From Fonticella tunisiensis (GTDB lineage: Bacteria; Bacillota; Clostridia; Clostridiales; Caloramatoraceae), in contig NZ_SOAZ01000008.1 in NCBI RefSeq assembly GCF_004364155.1, forward strand, positions 1-64,000: DNA of 64,000 nucleotides, given 5' to 3'. Positions 7,790 to 17,726 of this stretch are shown here, piece by piece. Position numbers and translations under genes: made by a program. The notes beneath the pieces are model-generated. The model was not told the origin of the DNA. It was given only the letters and a program-made list of their open reading frames with translations, and made no database searches. The first letter of the stretch is position 1, and each line of letters starts with the position of its first letter.

Positions 7790-10402
7790 TTATTTATTAT
7801 TTTCTTCAGTTTCCTTTGAAATTCCTTCGAAAGCGTTTATATACATCTGCTTGATTTCGCTTATTAACGGATATCTTGGGTTGGCACCTGTGCACTGGTC
7901 GTCGAAGGCCTGTTCGCACATTTCATCAAGGGTTGCGTAGAATTTCTCTCTTGAAACACCAGCTTCACTTATCGTTTTTGGCATGTTAACCTGGTTCTTT
8001 AAGTCGTCGATTGCCTTTATAAGGAGTTCAATCTTTTCATCTTCGGTATTTCCGCCAAGGTTCAGGTAGTCAGCAATCCTTGCATATCTGAACTTGGCGT
8101 TTGGATATTTATACTGTGGGAATGCAGTTTGCTTTCTTGGGTTATCAACTGCATTAAATCTTATTACTTCGTTAATTAGAAGGCCGTTGGCAACTCCGTG
8201 TGGTACATGATGCATTGCTCCAAGCTTGTGGGCCATTGAGTGGCATACGCCGAGGAATGCATTTGCAAAGGCCATACCAGCCATAGTTGCAGCGTGGGCC
8301 ATCTTTTCCCTTGCTTTGATGTTGTTTGGACCATCATTATATGCCTGTGGTAGATATTTGAATATAAGTCTTATCGCTTCAAGGGCAAGTCCGTTAGTAT
8401 ACTCTGATGCAAGTACCGAAACATAGGCTTCTATTGCATGAGTTAGGGCGTCTATACCAGATGCTGCTGTAAGTCCCTTTGGCATATTGAGCATAAGTTC
8501 TGCATCTACTATTGCCATATCAGGAGTTAACTCATAGTCTGCAAGAGGATATTTAATTCCCGTCTTTTCATCGGTTATAACAGCAAATGGAGTAACCTCT
8601 GAACCTGTTCCGGAAGAAGTTGGGATTGAAACCATCATAGCCTTTTCGCCCATCTTTGGGAACTGGTAAACTCTCTTTCTAATATCCATAAATCTCATTG
8701 CAAGGTCTTCAAACCTTACTTCCGGATGCTCATAAAGTACCCACATAATCTTTGCAGCATCCATAGGTGAGCCTCCACCAACTGCAATTATTACATCCGG
8801 ATTGAGGCTTTTCATTTGTGCTGCACCCTTTCTTGCAGTTGCAAGTGTTGGGTCTGGTTCAACGTCAAAGAACACGCTATATTCAATTCCTATTTCATCA
8901 AGGGTCTTTGTAACTGTATCGATAAATCCTAAATTATACAGAACTTTGTCAGTAACGATGAATGCCCTCTTCTTGCCCATATCCTTTAATTCCTTTAATG
9001 CTACAGGCAGGCAGCCGTATTTGAAGTATATCTTTTCAGGAACTCTGAACCAAAGCATATTTTCTCTCCTTTCAGCAACACTCTTGATGTTTAAAAGATG
9101 CTTAACTCCAACGTTTTCAGATACAGAGTTTCCACCCCATGTACCACATCCGAGTGTTAGCGAAGGAGCAAGCCTGAAGTTATAGATATCTCCTATTGCA
9201 CCTTGGGACGAAGGCATATTGATTATTGTTCTTCCTGTCTTCATAGTCGCACCAAATTTTTCAATTCTATCCCTTGATTTTACCTGGTCGGTATATAGAA
9301 CTGATGTATGCCCAAATCCGCCAAGTTCCACAAGCCTTGCAGCTTTCTGAAGTGCCTCATCGAAGGTTTTAGCCTTATACATAGCGAGCACAGGTGAAAG
9401 TTTTTCGTGTGAGAATGGTTCATCGAGTTCAACGGATTCAACTTCTCCGATTAATACCTTTGCTGTTTCAGGAACTTTAACTCCAGCCATTTCAGCTATT
9501 TTGTGGGCAGGCTGTCCAACTATATTTGCATTTATTGAACCATTAACAAGTATTATCTTTCTAACCTTGTCGATTTCCTCTCCCTTTAGGAAGTATGCTC
9601 CTCTTTCCTCAAACTCACGCTTAACTTCGTCATATATTTGTTCCATTACAATTACTGACTGTTCTGAAGCACATATAACTCCGTTGTCAAATGTCTTTGA
9701 AAGAAGTATGGAGCTTACTGCCATTTTAATATGTGCTGTTTCATCTATTATTGCAGGCGTATTTCCAGCACCTACTCCTATTGCGGGTTTTCCTGAGGAA
9801 TAAGCAGCTCTTACCATTCCGGGGCCGCCTGTGGCAAGTATCATATCAGCTTCCTTCATAACGATCTGTGAAAGTTCAACCGTTGGTTCATCAATCCATC
9901 CTATTATTCCCTCAGGGGCACCGGCCTTAACTGCAGCATCAAGTACGATTTTAGCTGCTGCTATAGTTGATTTTTTAGCCCTTGGATGGGGTGAGAAAAT
10001 CACACCGTTTCTTGTTTTTAAAGCGATTAATGCTTTAAATATTGCAGTGGATGTCGGGTTGGTAGTTGGTACTATTGCAGCGATAACTCCTATAGGTTCT
10101 GCAACCCTCATTATGCCGAAGGATTCATCTCTGTCAATAACTCCGCAGGTCTTTTCATCCTTATATTTATTGTATATATATTCTGAGGCAAAGTGGTTTT
10201 TAATAACTTTGTCTTCTACAATTCCCATTCCTGTTTCTTCAACAGCCATCTTTGCAAGCTTAATTCTTGCATTGTTAGCAGCCATAGCAGCCTGTCTAAA
10301 TATTTCATCTACCTGTTCCTGGGTGTAGGAGGCGAATATTTTTTGGGCTTTTCTAACCTCCTCAAGCTTTAATCTTAGTTCTTCTGCATTTGTTACTTTC
10401 AT
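7790..10402 (-). CDS. adhE: Bifunctional acetaldehyde-CoA / alcohol dehydrogenase
   Basis: AdhE reduces acetyl-CoA to acetaldehyde and then ethanol, oxidising two NADH. The 870-residue length is canonical. Residues 1 to about 440 are the CoA-acylating aldehyde dehydrogenase, with the catalytic cysteine in FDNGVICASEQS. The rest is the iron-dependent alcohol dehydrogenase, with the nucleotide motif AVGGGSPMDAAK and metal ligands in HSMAHKLGAMHHVPHG. AdhE normally assembles into spirosome filaments in the cytoplasm. A Rex-type operator about 120 bases upstream suggests induction when NADH is high. It is a single-gene unit ending at a terminator. Confidence 0.97.
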   Translation of the reverse strand: MKVTNAEELRLKLEEVRKAQKIFASYTQEQVDEIFRQAAMAANNARIKLAKMAVEETGMGIVEDKVIKNHFASEYIYNKYKDEKTCGVIDRDESFGIMRVAEPIGVIAAIVPTTNPTSTAIFKALIALKTRNGVIFSPHPRAKKSTIAAAKIVLDAAVKAGAPEGIIGWIDEPTVELSQIVMKEADMILATGGPGMVRAAYSSGKPAIGVGAGNTPAIIDETAHIKMAVSSILLSKTFDNGVICASEQSVIVMEQIYDEVKREFEERGAYFLKGEEIDKVRKIILVNGSINANIVGQPAHKIAEMAGVKVPETAKVLIGEVESVELDEPFSHEKLSPVLAMYKAKTFDEALQKAARLVELGGFGHTSVLYTDQVKSRDRIEKFGATMKTGRTIINMPSSQGAIGDIYNFRLAPSLTLGCGTWGGNSVSENVGVKHLLNIKSVAERRENMLWFRVPEKIYFKYGCLPVALKELKDMGKKRAFIVTDKVLYNLGFIDTVTKTLDEIGIEYSVFFDVEPDPTLATARKGAAQMKSLNPDVIIAVGGGSPMDAAKIMWVLYEHPEVRFEDLAMRFMDIRKRVYQFPKMGEKAMMVSIPTSSGTGSEVTPFAVITDEKTGIKYPLADYELTPDMAIVDAELMLNMPKGLTAASGIDALTHAIEAYVSVLASEYTNGLALEAIRLIFKYLPQAYNDGPNNIKAREKMAHAATMAGMAFANAFLGVCHSMAHKLGAMHHVPHGVANGLLINEVIRFNAVDNPRKQTAFPQYKYPNAKFRYARIADYLNLGGNTEDEKIELLIKAIDDLKNQVNMPKTISEAGVSREKFYATLDEMCEQAFDDQCTGANPRYPLISEIKQMYINAFEGISKETEENNK

Positions 10403-11094
10403 TTAATACACCTCTCTTATATATTATTTACTAAAGGGGCTCACAGGATATTATAAATAAAGATTATCAAATTATTATGTTTTAATAACATCCTGTTTCT
10501 TCATAAAATTTCAATCACTTTGTTTAATATTTAACAAAAATGTTTAAATAAAATATTCACCGATAAAATAGTGAATAAATATAGATTGCTTTGGATGGAT
10601 ATTTTAAAATATCTTCTCTACATTTCTTATTATAATATCGTTTTTACATTTTGTAAATTAAAAATTTAACAAAGTTGCGAAAAAAATTATAGAAAATGAT
10701 CAAGGAACTTTAAAATAACTTTGAAACTCTGAAAGTAACATTTAAAATCTGTGATAGCTCAGTAATTTACGTTGATTCAAATGATGCTTTATTTTGATAG
10801 ATATATAACAAACTAATGTTTTATCAGTTATTTGAATAATAATAAATCTCTTATAAAGGTAAGGATGGTTTAAAATCGCTGATGAAATTATTAAAAAAGG
10901 ATTCAATAGAAAAATGGCCATGAGTGCGTTTGTGCGCATAACTGCGGATTAAATATACTGCTGCAGCTGGAAAAGTATATTAGATATTTTCAGTGGATAT
11001 CATATAAATGCATGAAAAAGAAATTGATTTAGATTATTTATGTATATTGGAGAACAGTAAAATCCTTTTGAAGCCAGCAGGAGGAAATAGGGGA
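10403..11094. other. Long intergenic region between adhE and the GT39 gene
   Basis: Nearly 700 bases lie between divergent genes. The adhE side contains the Rex-type operator and an imperfect leader hairpin (ACAGGAT with ATCCTGT, about 10442-10500). The part from about 10680 to 11070 is AT-rich and I can assign nothing in it: its open frames lack ribosome sites and look non-coding. Confidence 0.4.
10520..10537 (-). promoter_or_regulatory. Rex (redox repressor) operator upstream of adhE
   Basis: TTGTTTAATATTTAACAA matches the Rex consensus TTGTTAA-N4-TTAACAA at 17 of 18 positions. Rex binds such sites when NADH/NAD+ is low and represses adhE in many Firmicutes. A weaker half-match lies at 10655-10672. 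The rex gene itself is not in this window. Confidence 0.7.
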
Positions 11095-12615
11095 ATGGAT
11101 CGCTTAAGGAAAGATTTTTATAATAGGTTATTAGATATCATCGAAAGGCTTTATTATTTTTTTCTAATAGGCATTTTATTACTAGCAATATACAATTTAT
11201 TCTTTTGTCTTAAAGAAACGCCTATATACAGCTGGGATGAAGCAAGACATGGTATAAGCGCATATGAAATGATAAAGCGTAGAGATTTCATAGTAAACAC
11301 CTATGGATATAGAAATGATTACTGGAATTTGAAACCACCGCTAAGTTTCTGGGCTATAGCCCTCGGCTATAAAATAGCAGGCTTTAACCCACTGGGATTA
11401 AGGATATTTTCAGCTGTTGCGGCTTTTTTCACAATATTGATTTCGGTTTTATTTGTAAAATATAGGCATGGAAGGCTCGCATCACTTATTACGGCAATCG
11501 TTTTAATTACATCACCTAAATATATAGTAATACATAGCGCAAGAACGGGGGATGCGGATTCGTTATTTGTACTGTTCTTTTCAATGTCGATGATTTCGAT
11601 GATTTTATCAGAGAAAAACATTAAATGGCTATACCTGGCGGGCTTTTCTTTTTCTATGGCCTTTCTTACGAAGAGCTGGCATGCATTAAACATAGTAATC
11701 ATCGGCCTTATCCATCTTGTATATAGTAGAACATTATTTCGACTCAAGGTAAAGGAATGGACTTTGTTAATTTGCAGTGCATTTGCTCCCATAATATCGT
11801 GGGCATCAATTAGATATACAAGGGATGGGTTTACGTTTTTAAAGCTCATGATAACCTATGACCTATTGACAAGAAGTGCAACTACGATTGAAGGACATAT
11901 CGGAGATCACTGGTATTATTTTGACACATTAAAAAGCTTTTATTCAATTTGGCTCTGGGTACTTGGAATTGGTGTTGTTGGATACATGATATTATATTCA
12001 AAGCTGATTTATAAAGATAGGTTCAATGCCAGCAGAAAAAACTACGTACTATTGATGATTTTGTGGTCATCGATACCACTTATCACTTTTACAAAGGCTG
12101 GTACCAAAATAGGGTGGTATATACTTCCAATCTATCCTGCCATAGCTATATCCATTGGCGGGCTTTGTGGAGAAGTGATGCGAGGAGCCAGACGAAGTAC
12201 TCTGCTCCAAATAGTTCTATTATTATTCATTATAAAAGGAGCGATAATTTATCAAACAGAGATTTATAAACACATTATTATTTTTAAGAACGATAAAAAT
12301 CGTGTTACATTTGAATATTTCGAGCCTGGAAGAGATATTAGGGGATCAAGAATGTATATGGATTATGGCCCATATGCCAAAATCAACGTTGGGCCATTAA
12401 GCGAGTTTAAAAATTGGCAGCAAAGCGATATGTTATCCGCTGAACTTTACTGGGATATTGTTCCCGAAGATGGAAAAATGGATGCGTTTTTACGTGATGG
12501 GAGTAGGGAAGCGCTTATAATGGTTCCTAAAATTCAGTATTTTAAGGATATCATTATGGATGAGGGGCTTAAGATAGTTGGTGAAAGCAGTTCGGTATAT
12601 ATTCTAAGTAAATAA
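11095..12615 (+). CDS. GT39/ArnT-like polytopic glycosyltransferase
   Basis: The 506-residue membrane protein resembles the PMT/ArnT (glycosyltransferase 39) family, which moves sugars from polyprenyl-phosphate donors to lipid or protein acceptors outside the membrane. The acidic first-loop motif WDEARHGISAYEM follows the first membrane helix, as expected. About 10 further helices and a C-terminal extracellular domain follow. ATG at 11095 is chosen because AGGAGG lies 10 bases ahead; an upstream ATG at 11008 has no ribosome site. The gene stands alone, so acceptor and donor are unknown. Confidence 0.75.
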   Translation: MDRLRKDFYNRLLDIIERLYYFFLIGILLLAIYNLFFCLKETPIYSWDEARHGISAYEMIKRRDFIVNTYGYRNDYWNLKPPLSFWAIALGYKIAGFNPLGLRIFSAVAAFFTILISVLFVKYRHGRLASLITAIVLITSPKYIVIHSARTGDADSLFVLFFSMSMISMILSEKNIKWLYLAGFSFSMAFLTKSWHALNIVIIGLIHLVYSRTLFRLKVKEWTLLICSAFAPIISWASIRYTRDGFTFLKLMITYDLLTRSATTIEGHIGDHWYYFDTLKSFYSIWLWVLGIGVVGYMILYSKLIYKDRFNASRKNYVLLMILWSSIPLITFTKAGTKIGWYILPIYPAIAISIGGLCGEVMRGARRSTLLQIVLLLFIIKGAIIYQTEIYKHIIIFKNDKNRVTFEYFEPGRDIRGSRMYMDYGPYAKINVGPLSEFKNWQQSDMLSAELYWDIVPEDGKMDAFLRDGSREALIMVPKIQYFKDIIMDEGLKIVGESSSVYILSK

Positions 12616-12671
12616 ATCGATTTTCATATGAAATAAGCATTTGGGCGAGAATCTGAAAATTCTTAGAGAAG

Positions 12672-12752
12672 AGGTGGAAGATAGGCCATAATGTAATTCC
12701 TTGCGTTTAAATGCATGCAAGTTTGTAAATCGATCTGGCCCGTCTTCTACCG
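12672..12752 (+). ncRNA. Unassigned two-tier RNA structure between convergent genes
   Basis: GGTGGAAGATAGGCCA (12673-12688) pairs with TGGCCCGTCTTCTACC (12736-12751) at 15 of 16 positions. Two of those are G-U pairs that only work in plus-strand RNA. Inside lies CTTGC/GCAAG around a 12-base loop. No U-run follows, so it is not an ordinary terminator. It could be a 3'-UTR element of the glycosyltransferase mRNA or a small RNA. Confidence 0.4.
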
Positions 12753-12757
12753 CTTGA

Positions 12758-13675
12758 TTATTTAACTAACTCATCAAGGCTTCTTATTTCGTATCCCTGT
12801 GCCTTCCATTCAGCGATTACACTGTCAAGTATGTCTGCATTAGTTTTGGAAACTGCGTGGAGAAGTATTATGGCGCCATTGTGAGTCCTTTCAAGTATTC
12901 TCTTCCTGGCAAATTCCCTGGAAGGCTGATTATTAGGGTCCCAATCCGCGTAGGCAAAGCTCCAGAATATGGTTTTATACCCTAAGCTTTTAGTATAGTA
13001 TAGGGATAATTCGCTGTATTTTCCCATGGGAGGTCTGAAGTATTTAGGCATTTTTTGCCCCGTAACTTTTTCAAAGGCCTCTTCGACATCAGTCAATTCC
13101 TTATTAAATTTTTCCTGATTCTTCAAAGAGGCCATTGATGGATGCCTTGCACTGTGATTGCATACAAGATGGCCTTCATCAACCATTCTTCTAATTATAT
13201 CCGGATTCGAGGTTATATACGGCTTAACAACGAAAAAAGCTGCTTTTATATTATGCTTTTTCAACACATCAAGAATTTGAGAAGTGTATCCATTTTCGTA
13301 TCCTTCATCAAAAGTTAAATATATAACTTTTTTTGAGGTATCACCGAGATAGAAGCTGTCATATTTAGAAAGAAAATTCCTGGTTTCATCAGGAGGCCCG
13401 GGGGGCGTACCGTTAGCTATATGTTTGAAGTACCAGTTATATTCCTTTGTGTCTAAACCCTCAGGAGTTTTAGCAGAAAAGGAGTTTTTAAAAAACATTG
13501 TGATTTCATCGTATTTAAACTCCTGCAGTCTATCTGCAGTTTTGATAAAGGTAATAAAGGAAGTAGATTTATTTAGGTTTAATTCATTCGTATTTTTATG
13601 GGTTGTGTATTTCAATAAAAATGAGCTGAATATAATCAGTGATATTAAAAAAATACATATGGTTTTCCTGTTCAT
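12758..13675 (-). CDS. pdaA: Polysaccharide deacetylase PdaA (muramic delta-lactam de-N-acetylase)
   Basis: PdaA removes the acetyl group from muramic acid in spore cortex so that delta-lactam can form, which is needed for germination. The 305-residue protein has an N-terminal membrane anchor (residues 5-22) and a NodB-type domain. The motifs are LTFDEGYENGY, which holds the catalytic aspartate and is typical of PdaA, HSARHPSM with metal histidines, RPPMGKYS, WSFAYADWD and ILLHAVS. It acts outside the membrane of the forespore or cell. No partner gene is adjacent. Confidence 0.9.
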   Translation of the reverse strand: MNRKTICIFLISLIIFSSFLLKYTTHKNTNELNLNKSTSFITFIKTADRLQEFKYDEITMFFKNSFSAKTPEGLDTKEYNWYFKHIANGTPPGPPDETRNFLSKYDSFYLGDTSKKVIYLTFDEGYENGYTSQILDVLKKHNIKAAFFVVKPYITSNPDIIRRMVDEGHLVCNHSARHPSMASLKNQEKFNKELTDVEEAFEKVTGQKMPKYFRPPMGKYSELSLYYTKSLGYKTIFWSFAYADWDPNNQPSREFARKRILERTHNGAIILLHAVSKTNADILDSVIAEWKAQGYEIRSLDELVK

Positions 13676-13860
13676 TTAATCGCACCTCTTCCTGGAATTC
13701 ATAAAATATTAAAACAGGAAGTACAAGCATTATCAGGAAGAAATATAAAAGATCTATGTCTATAAATATTATGTGCATTATGCTTTGAACAAATATATGC
13801 AAAAAAAGTAAAGGCATGAAACTATATGAAGTTTATAATTTCATGGCAAGAAAAAATGAA

Positions 13861-14355
13861 TTATAACCTGATCAGAGTTAAAAATGTATGTTTATAAACA
13901 TTTCTTTCATCCATTATGCCCTCCTGTTTTTCTATGATATCCCATTCATTTCTATTATATTTAGGAAAATAAGTATCACCTTCAAAAAAATCATGTATTA
14001 GGGTTATATACATTTTTTTTGCATATGGCATTAGGGTTGTAAATATATCCCCTCCACCTATGACGAAGAATTCTTCCTCATCTATTATGTATGGGTTTAG
14101 TTCATCGATATCGTGAATTACATAAACATTATCGTCATCAATTTCATAGCACTTATTCCTGGTGAGTATTATGTGCTTCCTGCCGGGAAGAATACCAGGA
14201 AGTGCTTCAAAGGTCCTCCTTCCCATAATCATTGTTCTGCTTTTCGAACATGTGATTTCTTTAAACCTCTTTAAATCATTGGGAAGATGCCAGGGCAGAT
14301 TATTATTTCTGCCTATTACGTTATTTAAAGACATTGCGACTACAAAGCTTAACAT
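13861..14355 (-). CDS. folA: Dihydrofolate reductase
   Basis: It reduces dihydrofolate to tetrahydrofolate with NADPH. The 164-residue product has the substrate-site motif IGRNNNLPWHLPNDLKRFK, the NADPH-binding MGRRTFEALPG and FFVIGGGDIF, in family order. I begin at the second ATG (14355) because AGGAGG lies nine bases upstream; the longer frame adds seven residues without support. No thyA is adjacent, and the gene appears to be transcribed alone. Confidence 0.93.
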   Translation of the reverse strand: MLSFVVAMSLNNVIGRNNNLPWHLPNDLKRFKEITCSKSRTMIMGRRTFEALPGILPGRKHIILTRNKCYEIDDDNVYVIHDIDELNPYIIDEEEFFVIGGGDIFTTLMPYAKKMYITLIHDFFEGDTYFPKYNRNEWDIIEKQEGIMDERNVYKHTFLTLIRL

Positions 14356-14630
14356 TGGCTTAAACCTCCTGCACAAATCGTTATACCATTAAGTTTATCA
14401 TAATAATACTTCAAATTCATTCAAGAAGCATGTTAAAAACAATATATATAATGGAATGCATAAGGATTATTTTCAAAGGATTAACGGGGAAATATAATAA
14501 TTAAAGATAATCAATCTTTAAAAAGAATGAAAATTTATATTAAATGAAAATTATTATTGATTAATATAAGTTATCGATATATAATAAAGATACAATACAT
14601 ATTGAATAATTAAAGATGAGGTGTTTCAAG

Positions 14631-16310
14631 TTGAAATATAATATTCTAATTGGCGGCCAGGCAGGCCAGGGAATGGATACAATAAGCGATGTTTTGGAAA
14701 AACATCTTAAATCAAGGGGGTTATTTGTATTTTCCAATAAGGATTACATGTCAAGGGTAAGAGGGGGACACAACTTTATTCAGATAAGGTTTGGCGATGA
14801 GCCTGTATATTCACATTATCCCGAACTGGATCTTATCATTGCCCTTGATAAAAATACCATTGAATTTCACAGAGATAGATTAAAAGCTTCCGGTAGTATA
14901 ATAGCGGATGAACTTATAGCATATCAGAATGAAAGAGTTATTTCACTTCCAATTACAAAAGCAACGAAGGAGATAGGTTTTTATAAGGCCTTTGGAATGG
15001 TAGCTGCAGGTGCAGCTCTTAAATACTTTAATATATCCTTGGAGGGTGTTGAAAAAGTACTTCCTAAAAAATTCAGCGATGAAATTAAAACAAAAAACCT
15101 TGATGCCATAAAGAAAGGCTACGAACTTCTTGAATCAAGGCTTAGCCTTTCAGAAGGCTGTACAAGTAATAATATACTTATAAACGGTAATACTGCTATT
15201 GCCCTTGGGGCGCTGGCGGGCGGATTATCATTTTACTCGGCATATCCAATGACTCCGGCAACCAGTATAATGACGTATCTTTCAAAAAAACAGGTTGAAG
15301 CAGGCATTGTAGTAGAACAGGTAGAGGATGAGATATCAGCCATAAACATGGCAATAGGTGCTTCCTATGCGGGAGCCAGAGCTATGACAGGTTCATCAGG
15401 AGGAGGTTTCTCTCTCATGGTGGAAGCCCTGGGGCTTGCAGGCATAACTGAGACTCCCCTTGTTGTGGTAAATTCACAGAGGCCAGGTCCTGCAACAGGA
15501 TTGCCTACAAGAACTGAGCAGAGCGATCTTTCCTTTATGCTTACGGCATCACATGGAGAGTTTCCCAGAATGGTTATAGCACTGAGAAATCCTGAGGATG
15601 CATTTTATCAGACCTTTAGAGCGCTAAACCTTGCTGATAAATATCAAACGGTGGTTATGATCCTTACGGATCAGTACCTCGCAGATTACAGAATGACTAT
15701 TCCAAAGTTTAAACTTGATGGACTTAAGATTGAGCGATATATTTCTGGCGAGGAAGTTCTTGAAGAAGGAGAGGAGTACAGAAGGTATAAGTTAACGGGA
15801 AATGGAATATCTCCAAGACTAATACCGGGAAAGGTTGAAGGCCAGATTGTGCTTGTTGACAGCGACGAGCATACAGAATATTCTCATATAACTGAATCTG
15901 CTGAGGTTCGTAATGCGATGATGGAGAAAAGAATGAAAAAGCTGGAACTTATGAAGGAGGACATAATTGAACCCGAGTATTTTGGAGTTGAGAAACCTGA
16001 AGTTGTCCTGATTGGATGGGGATCCACCTACGGACCTCTCAAAGAAGCTGTTGAAATGCTAAATAATGAAGGATATAGGGTTGGAGCGCTATCCTTTGGA
16101 GATATTTATCCGCTTCCTCAAAAACTTTTAAGAAAATATGCTGAAGAGGCAAAAGTCCTTGTTAATGTAGAACAGAACTATACAGGGCAGCTTGCAAAAC
16201 TGATAATGCAGGAAACGGGAATTAAAATGGATAAGAGCATATTAAAGTATGATGGAAGGCAGATAGATCCAAAGGAAATATATAATAGAGTAATAAGCGA
16301 GGTGCTTTAA
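14631..16310 (+). CDS. korA: 2-oxoacid:ferredoxin oxidoreductase, fused gamma-alpha subunit
   Basis: With KorB this forms a thiamine-diphosphate enzyme that oxidatively decarboxylates a 2-oxoacid (2-oxoglutarate or related) to an acyl-CoA and reduces ferredoxin. The gamma domain comes first (ILIGGQAGQGMDT, SRVRGGHNFIQIRFG, residues 1 to about 170). The alpha pyrimidine-binding domain follows (GNTAIALGALAGGLSFYSAYPMTPAT). I choose the TTG at 14631, since GAGGTG lies seven bases upstream and the protein then begins MKYNILIGGQ. The ATG at 14616 has no ribosome site. It is one base from korB. Substrate specificity is not proven. Confidence 0.88.
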   Translation: MKYNILIGGQAGQGMDTISDVLEKHLKSRGLFVFSNKDYMSRVRGGHNFIQIRFGDEPVYSHYPELDLIIALDKNTIEFHRDRLKASGSIIADELIAYQNERVISLPITKATKEIGFYKAFGMVAAGAALKYFNISLEGVEKVLPKKFSDEIKTKNLDAIKKGYELLESRLSLSEGCTSNNILINGNTAIALGALAGGLSFYSAYPMTPATSIMTYLSKKQVEAGIVVEQVEDEISAINMAIGASYAGARAMTGSSGGGFSLMVEALGLAGITETPLVVVNSQRPGPATGLPTRTEQSDLSFMLTASHGEFPRMVIALRNPEDAFYQTFRALNLADKYQTVVMILTDQYLADYRMTIPKFKLDGLKIERYISGEEVLEEGEEYRRYKLTGNGISPRLIPGKVEGQIVLVDSDEHTEYSHITESAEVRNAMMEKRMKKLELMKEDIIEPEYFGVEKPEVVLIGWGSTYGPLKEAVEMLNNEGYRVGALSFGDIYPLPQKLLRKYAEEAKVLVNVEQNYTGQLAKLIMQETGIKMDKSILKYDGRQIDPKEIYNRVISEVL

Positions 16311-17174
16311 ATGCTGGATATAAAGCTTTATAATACAAATGATGAAAACGCATGGTGCCCTGGTTGCGGAAACTTTTCAATATTGGACGCTCTTAAATGT
16401 GCTACAGCGGAGCTTGAAATAAGACCGGAGGATCTTGTGGTCGTTTCGGGTATAGGTCAGGCAGCAAAGACGCCACATTATATAAGGGCTAATGGTTTTA
16501 ACGGTTTGCATGGAAGGGCGCTGCCGCCTGCTCAGGGCATAAAGATGGTAAACAAAAACCTGAAGGTTATTGTAACAAGCGGTGACGGTGATTCCTATGG
16601 AGAGGGTGGAAATCACTTTATACACGCTATAAGAAGAAACATGGATATAACACATTTGGTTTACGATAACCAGATATATGGTTTGACTAAGGGTCAGGGT
16701 TCTCCAACAACAGCCCTTGGGCAGAAAACAACAATGCAGTTTGAAGGAGTGATACAGAACCCATTAAATCCTCTTGCACTTGCAATTGCATCAGGAGCAA
16801 CCTTTGTAGCTAGAACTTTCACCGGAGATAGGGAAGGAATGATTAAGATTTTAAAAGAAGCAATAATGCACAAAGGATATTCCCTTGTAGACATTCTTCA
16901 ACCCTGTGTATCCTTTAATAAGGTAAATACCTTTAAATGGTACATGGATAGAGTGTACAGCCTTGATGAGTCCTATGATCCAACGAATAAGGTTTTAGCT
17001 TTCCAAAAGGCGCTTGAGTTCGGCGATGATGGAATTCCTGTTGGGGTAATCTACAGAGAATACAATAAACCTATTTTTGAGGAACTTCACCCTGTTATAA
17101 GAGATAACGAAAATGTTATAGATAGGGTTTGGAATCCTCAGGATGCAGAAAAATTCATAGAAGAATTCATGTAA
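16311..17174 (+). CDS. korB: 2-oxoacid:ferredoxin oxidoreductase beta subunit
   Basis: This 287-residue subunit binds thiamine diphosphate. WCPGCGNFSILDAL is the conserved N-terminal cysteine region. GDGDSYGEGGNHFIHAIRRN is the ThDP/Mg motif, followed by YDNQIYGLTKGQGSPTT. No separate ferredoxin-type delta subunit is encoded nearby, as expected for the two-gene KorAB form. It abuts korA and ends at a strong terminator. The reduced ferredoxin it makes could feed the Rnf complex encoded at 26657-31620. Confidence 0.9.
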   Translation: MLDIKLYNTNDENAWCPGCGNFSILDALKCATAELEIRPEDLVVVSGIGQAAKTPHYIRANGFNGLHGRALPPAQGIKMVNKNLKVIVTSGDGDSYGEGGNHFIHAIRRNMDITHLVYDNQIYGLTKGQGSPTTALGQKTTMQFEGVIQNPLNPLALAIASGATFVARTFTGDREGMIKILKEAIMHKGYSLVDILQPCVSFNKVNTFKWYMDRVYSLDESYDPTNKVLAFQKALEFGDDGIPVGVIYREYNKPIFEELHPVIRDNENVIDRVWNPQDAEKFIEEFM

Positions 17175-17207
17175 AATAAGGTCAGCATTTCGCTGACCTT
17201 ATTTTAT
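17174..17207. terminator. Bidirectional terminator between korB and queF
   Basis: AAAATAAGGTCAGC and GCTGACCTTATTTT form a perfect 14-bp stem with a 5-base loop, flanked by A/T runs that suit both convergent units. Confidence 0.88.
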
Positions 17208-17701
17208 CTATTGTCTATTCTTTCAGGATACATATCATGATAAAACAGTCTTTTTTCTGCAACCTCTTTCCATTTAGTTCCTTCTTTGCCGTAATTACAA
17301 TAAGGATCTATAGAAATTCCCCCTCTTGGGGTAAATTTGCCCCATACCTCTATATATTTTGGAGCCAGAAGCTTAATTAAATCCTTCATAATGATATTAA
17401 CACAGTCTTCATGAAAATCTCCATGATTTCTAAAACTAAAGAGGTAGAGCTTTAATGATTTGCTTTCTACCATAAGCTTATCGGGTACATAGGATATATA
17501 AATAGTGGCAAAGTCAGGCTGACCCGTTTTTGGGCAGAGACTTGTAAATTCAGGACAGTTGAATTTTACAAAGTAATCGTTGTCCTGATGTTTATTAACA
17601 AACGTTTCAAGTACAGAGGGGTCATAATCATATTTATATTTTGTGCCCTTTTCACCTAACAAAGTTACGCCTTCAAGCTCTTTGTCTGTCCTTCCACTCA
17701 T
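17204..17701 (-). CDS. queF: NADPH-dependent preQ0 reductase QueF
   Basis: QueF reduces the nitrile 7-cyano-7-deazaguanine (preQ0) to preQ1 for queuosine in tRNA. The 165-residue size is the short, single-domain T-fold type. The catalytic cysteine and nearby aspartate lie in [14 protein letters not shown], and the NADPH-side motif is [14 protein letters not shown] at 17701 follows GGAGG by seven bases. It lies 25 bases downstream of queT on the same strand, so both should answer to the preQ1 riboswitch. Confidence 0.95.
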   Translation of the reverse strand: MSGRTDKELEGVTLLGEKGTKYKYDYDPSVLETFVNKHQDNDYFVKFNCPEFTSLCPKTGQPDFATIYISYVPDKLMVESKSLKLYLFSFRNHGDFHEDCVNIIMKDLIKLLAPKYIEVWGKFTPRGGISIDPYCNYGKEGTKWKEVAEKRLFYHDMYPERIDNR

Positions 17702-17726
17702 AGAATTTCCTCCTTCTTGCAATATA

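Noticed and set aside
10655-10672. Second Rex-like site (TTAACAA half-site with a partial left half)
   Set aside because: The left half matches only TTAA, and it is more than 250 bases from adhE. Chance level in this AT-rich stretch.
10742-10939. 65-codon minus-strand ORF in the adhE-GT39 gap
   Set aside because: No ribosome site, no recognisable family, and AT-biased composition like non-coding DNA.
13596-13817. Hydrophobic minus-strand ORF overlapping the start of pdaA
   Set aside because: It overlaps the pdaA coding region out of frame and lacks a ribosome site. Hydrophobicity is expected in AT-rich shadow frames.
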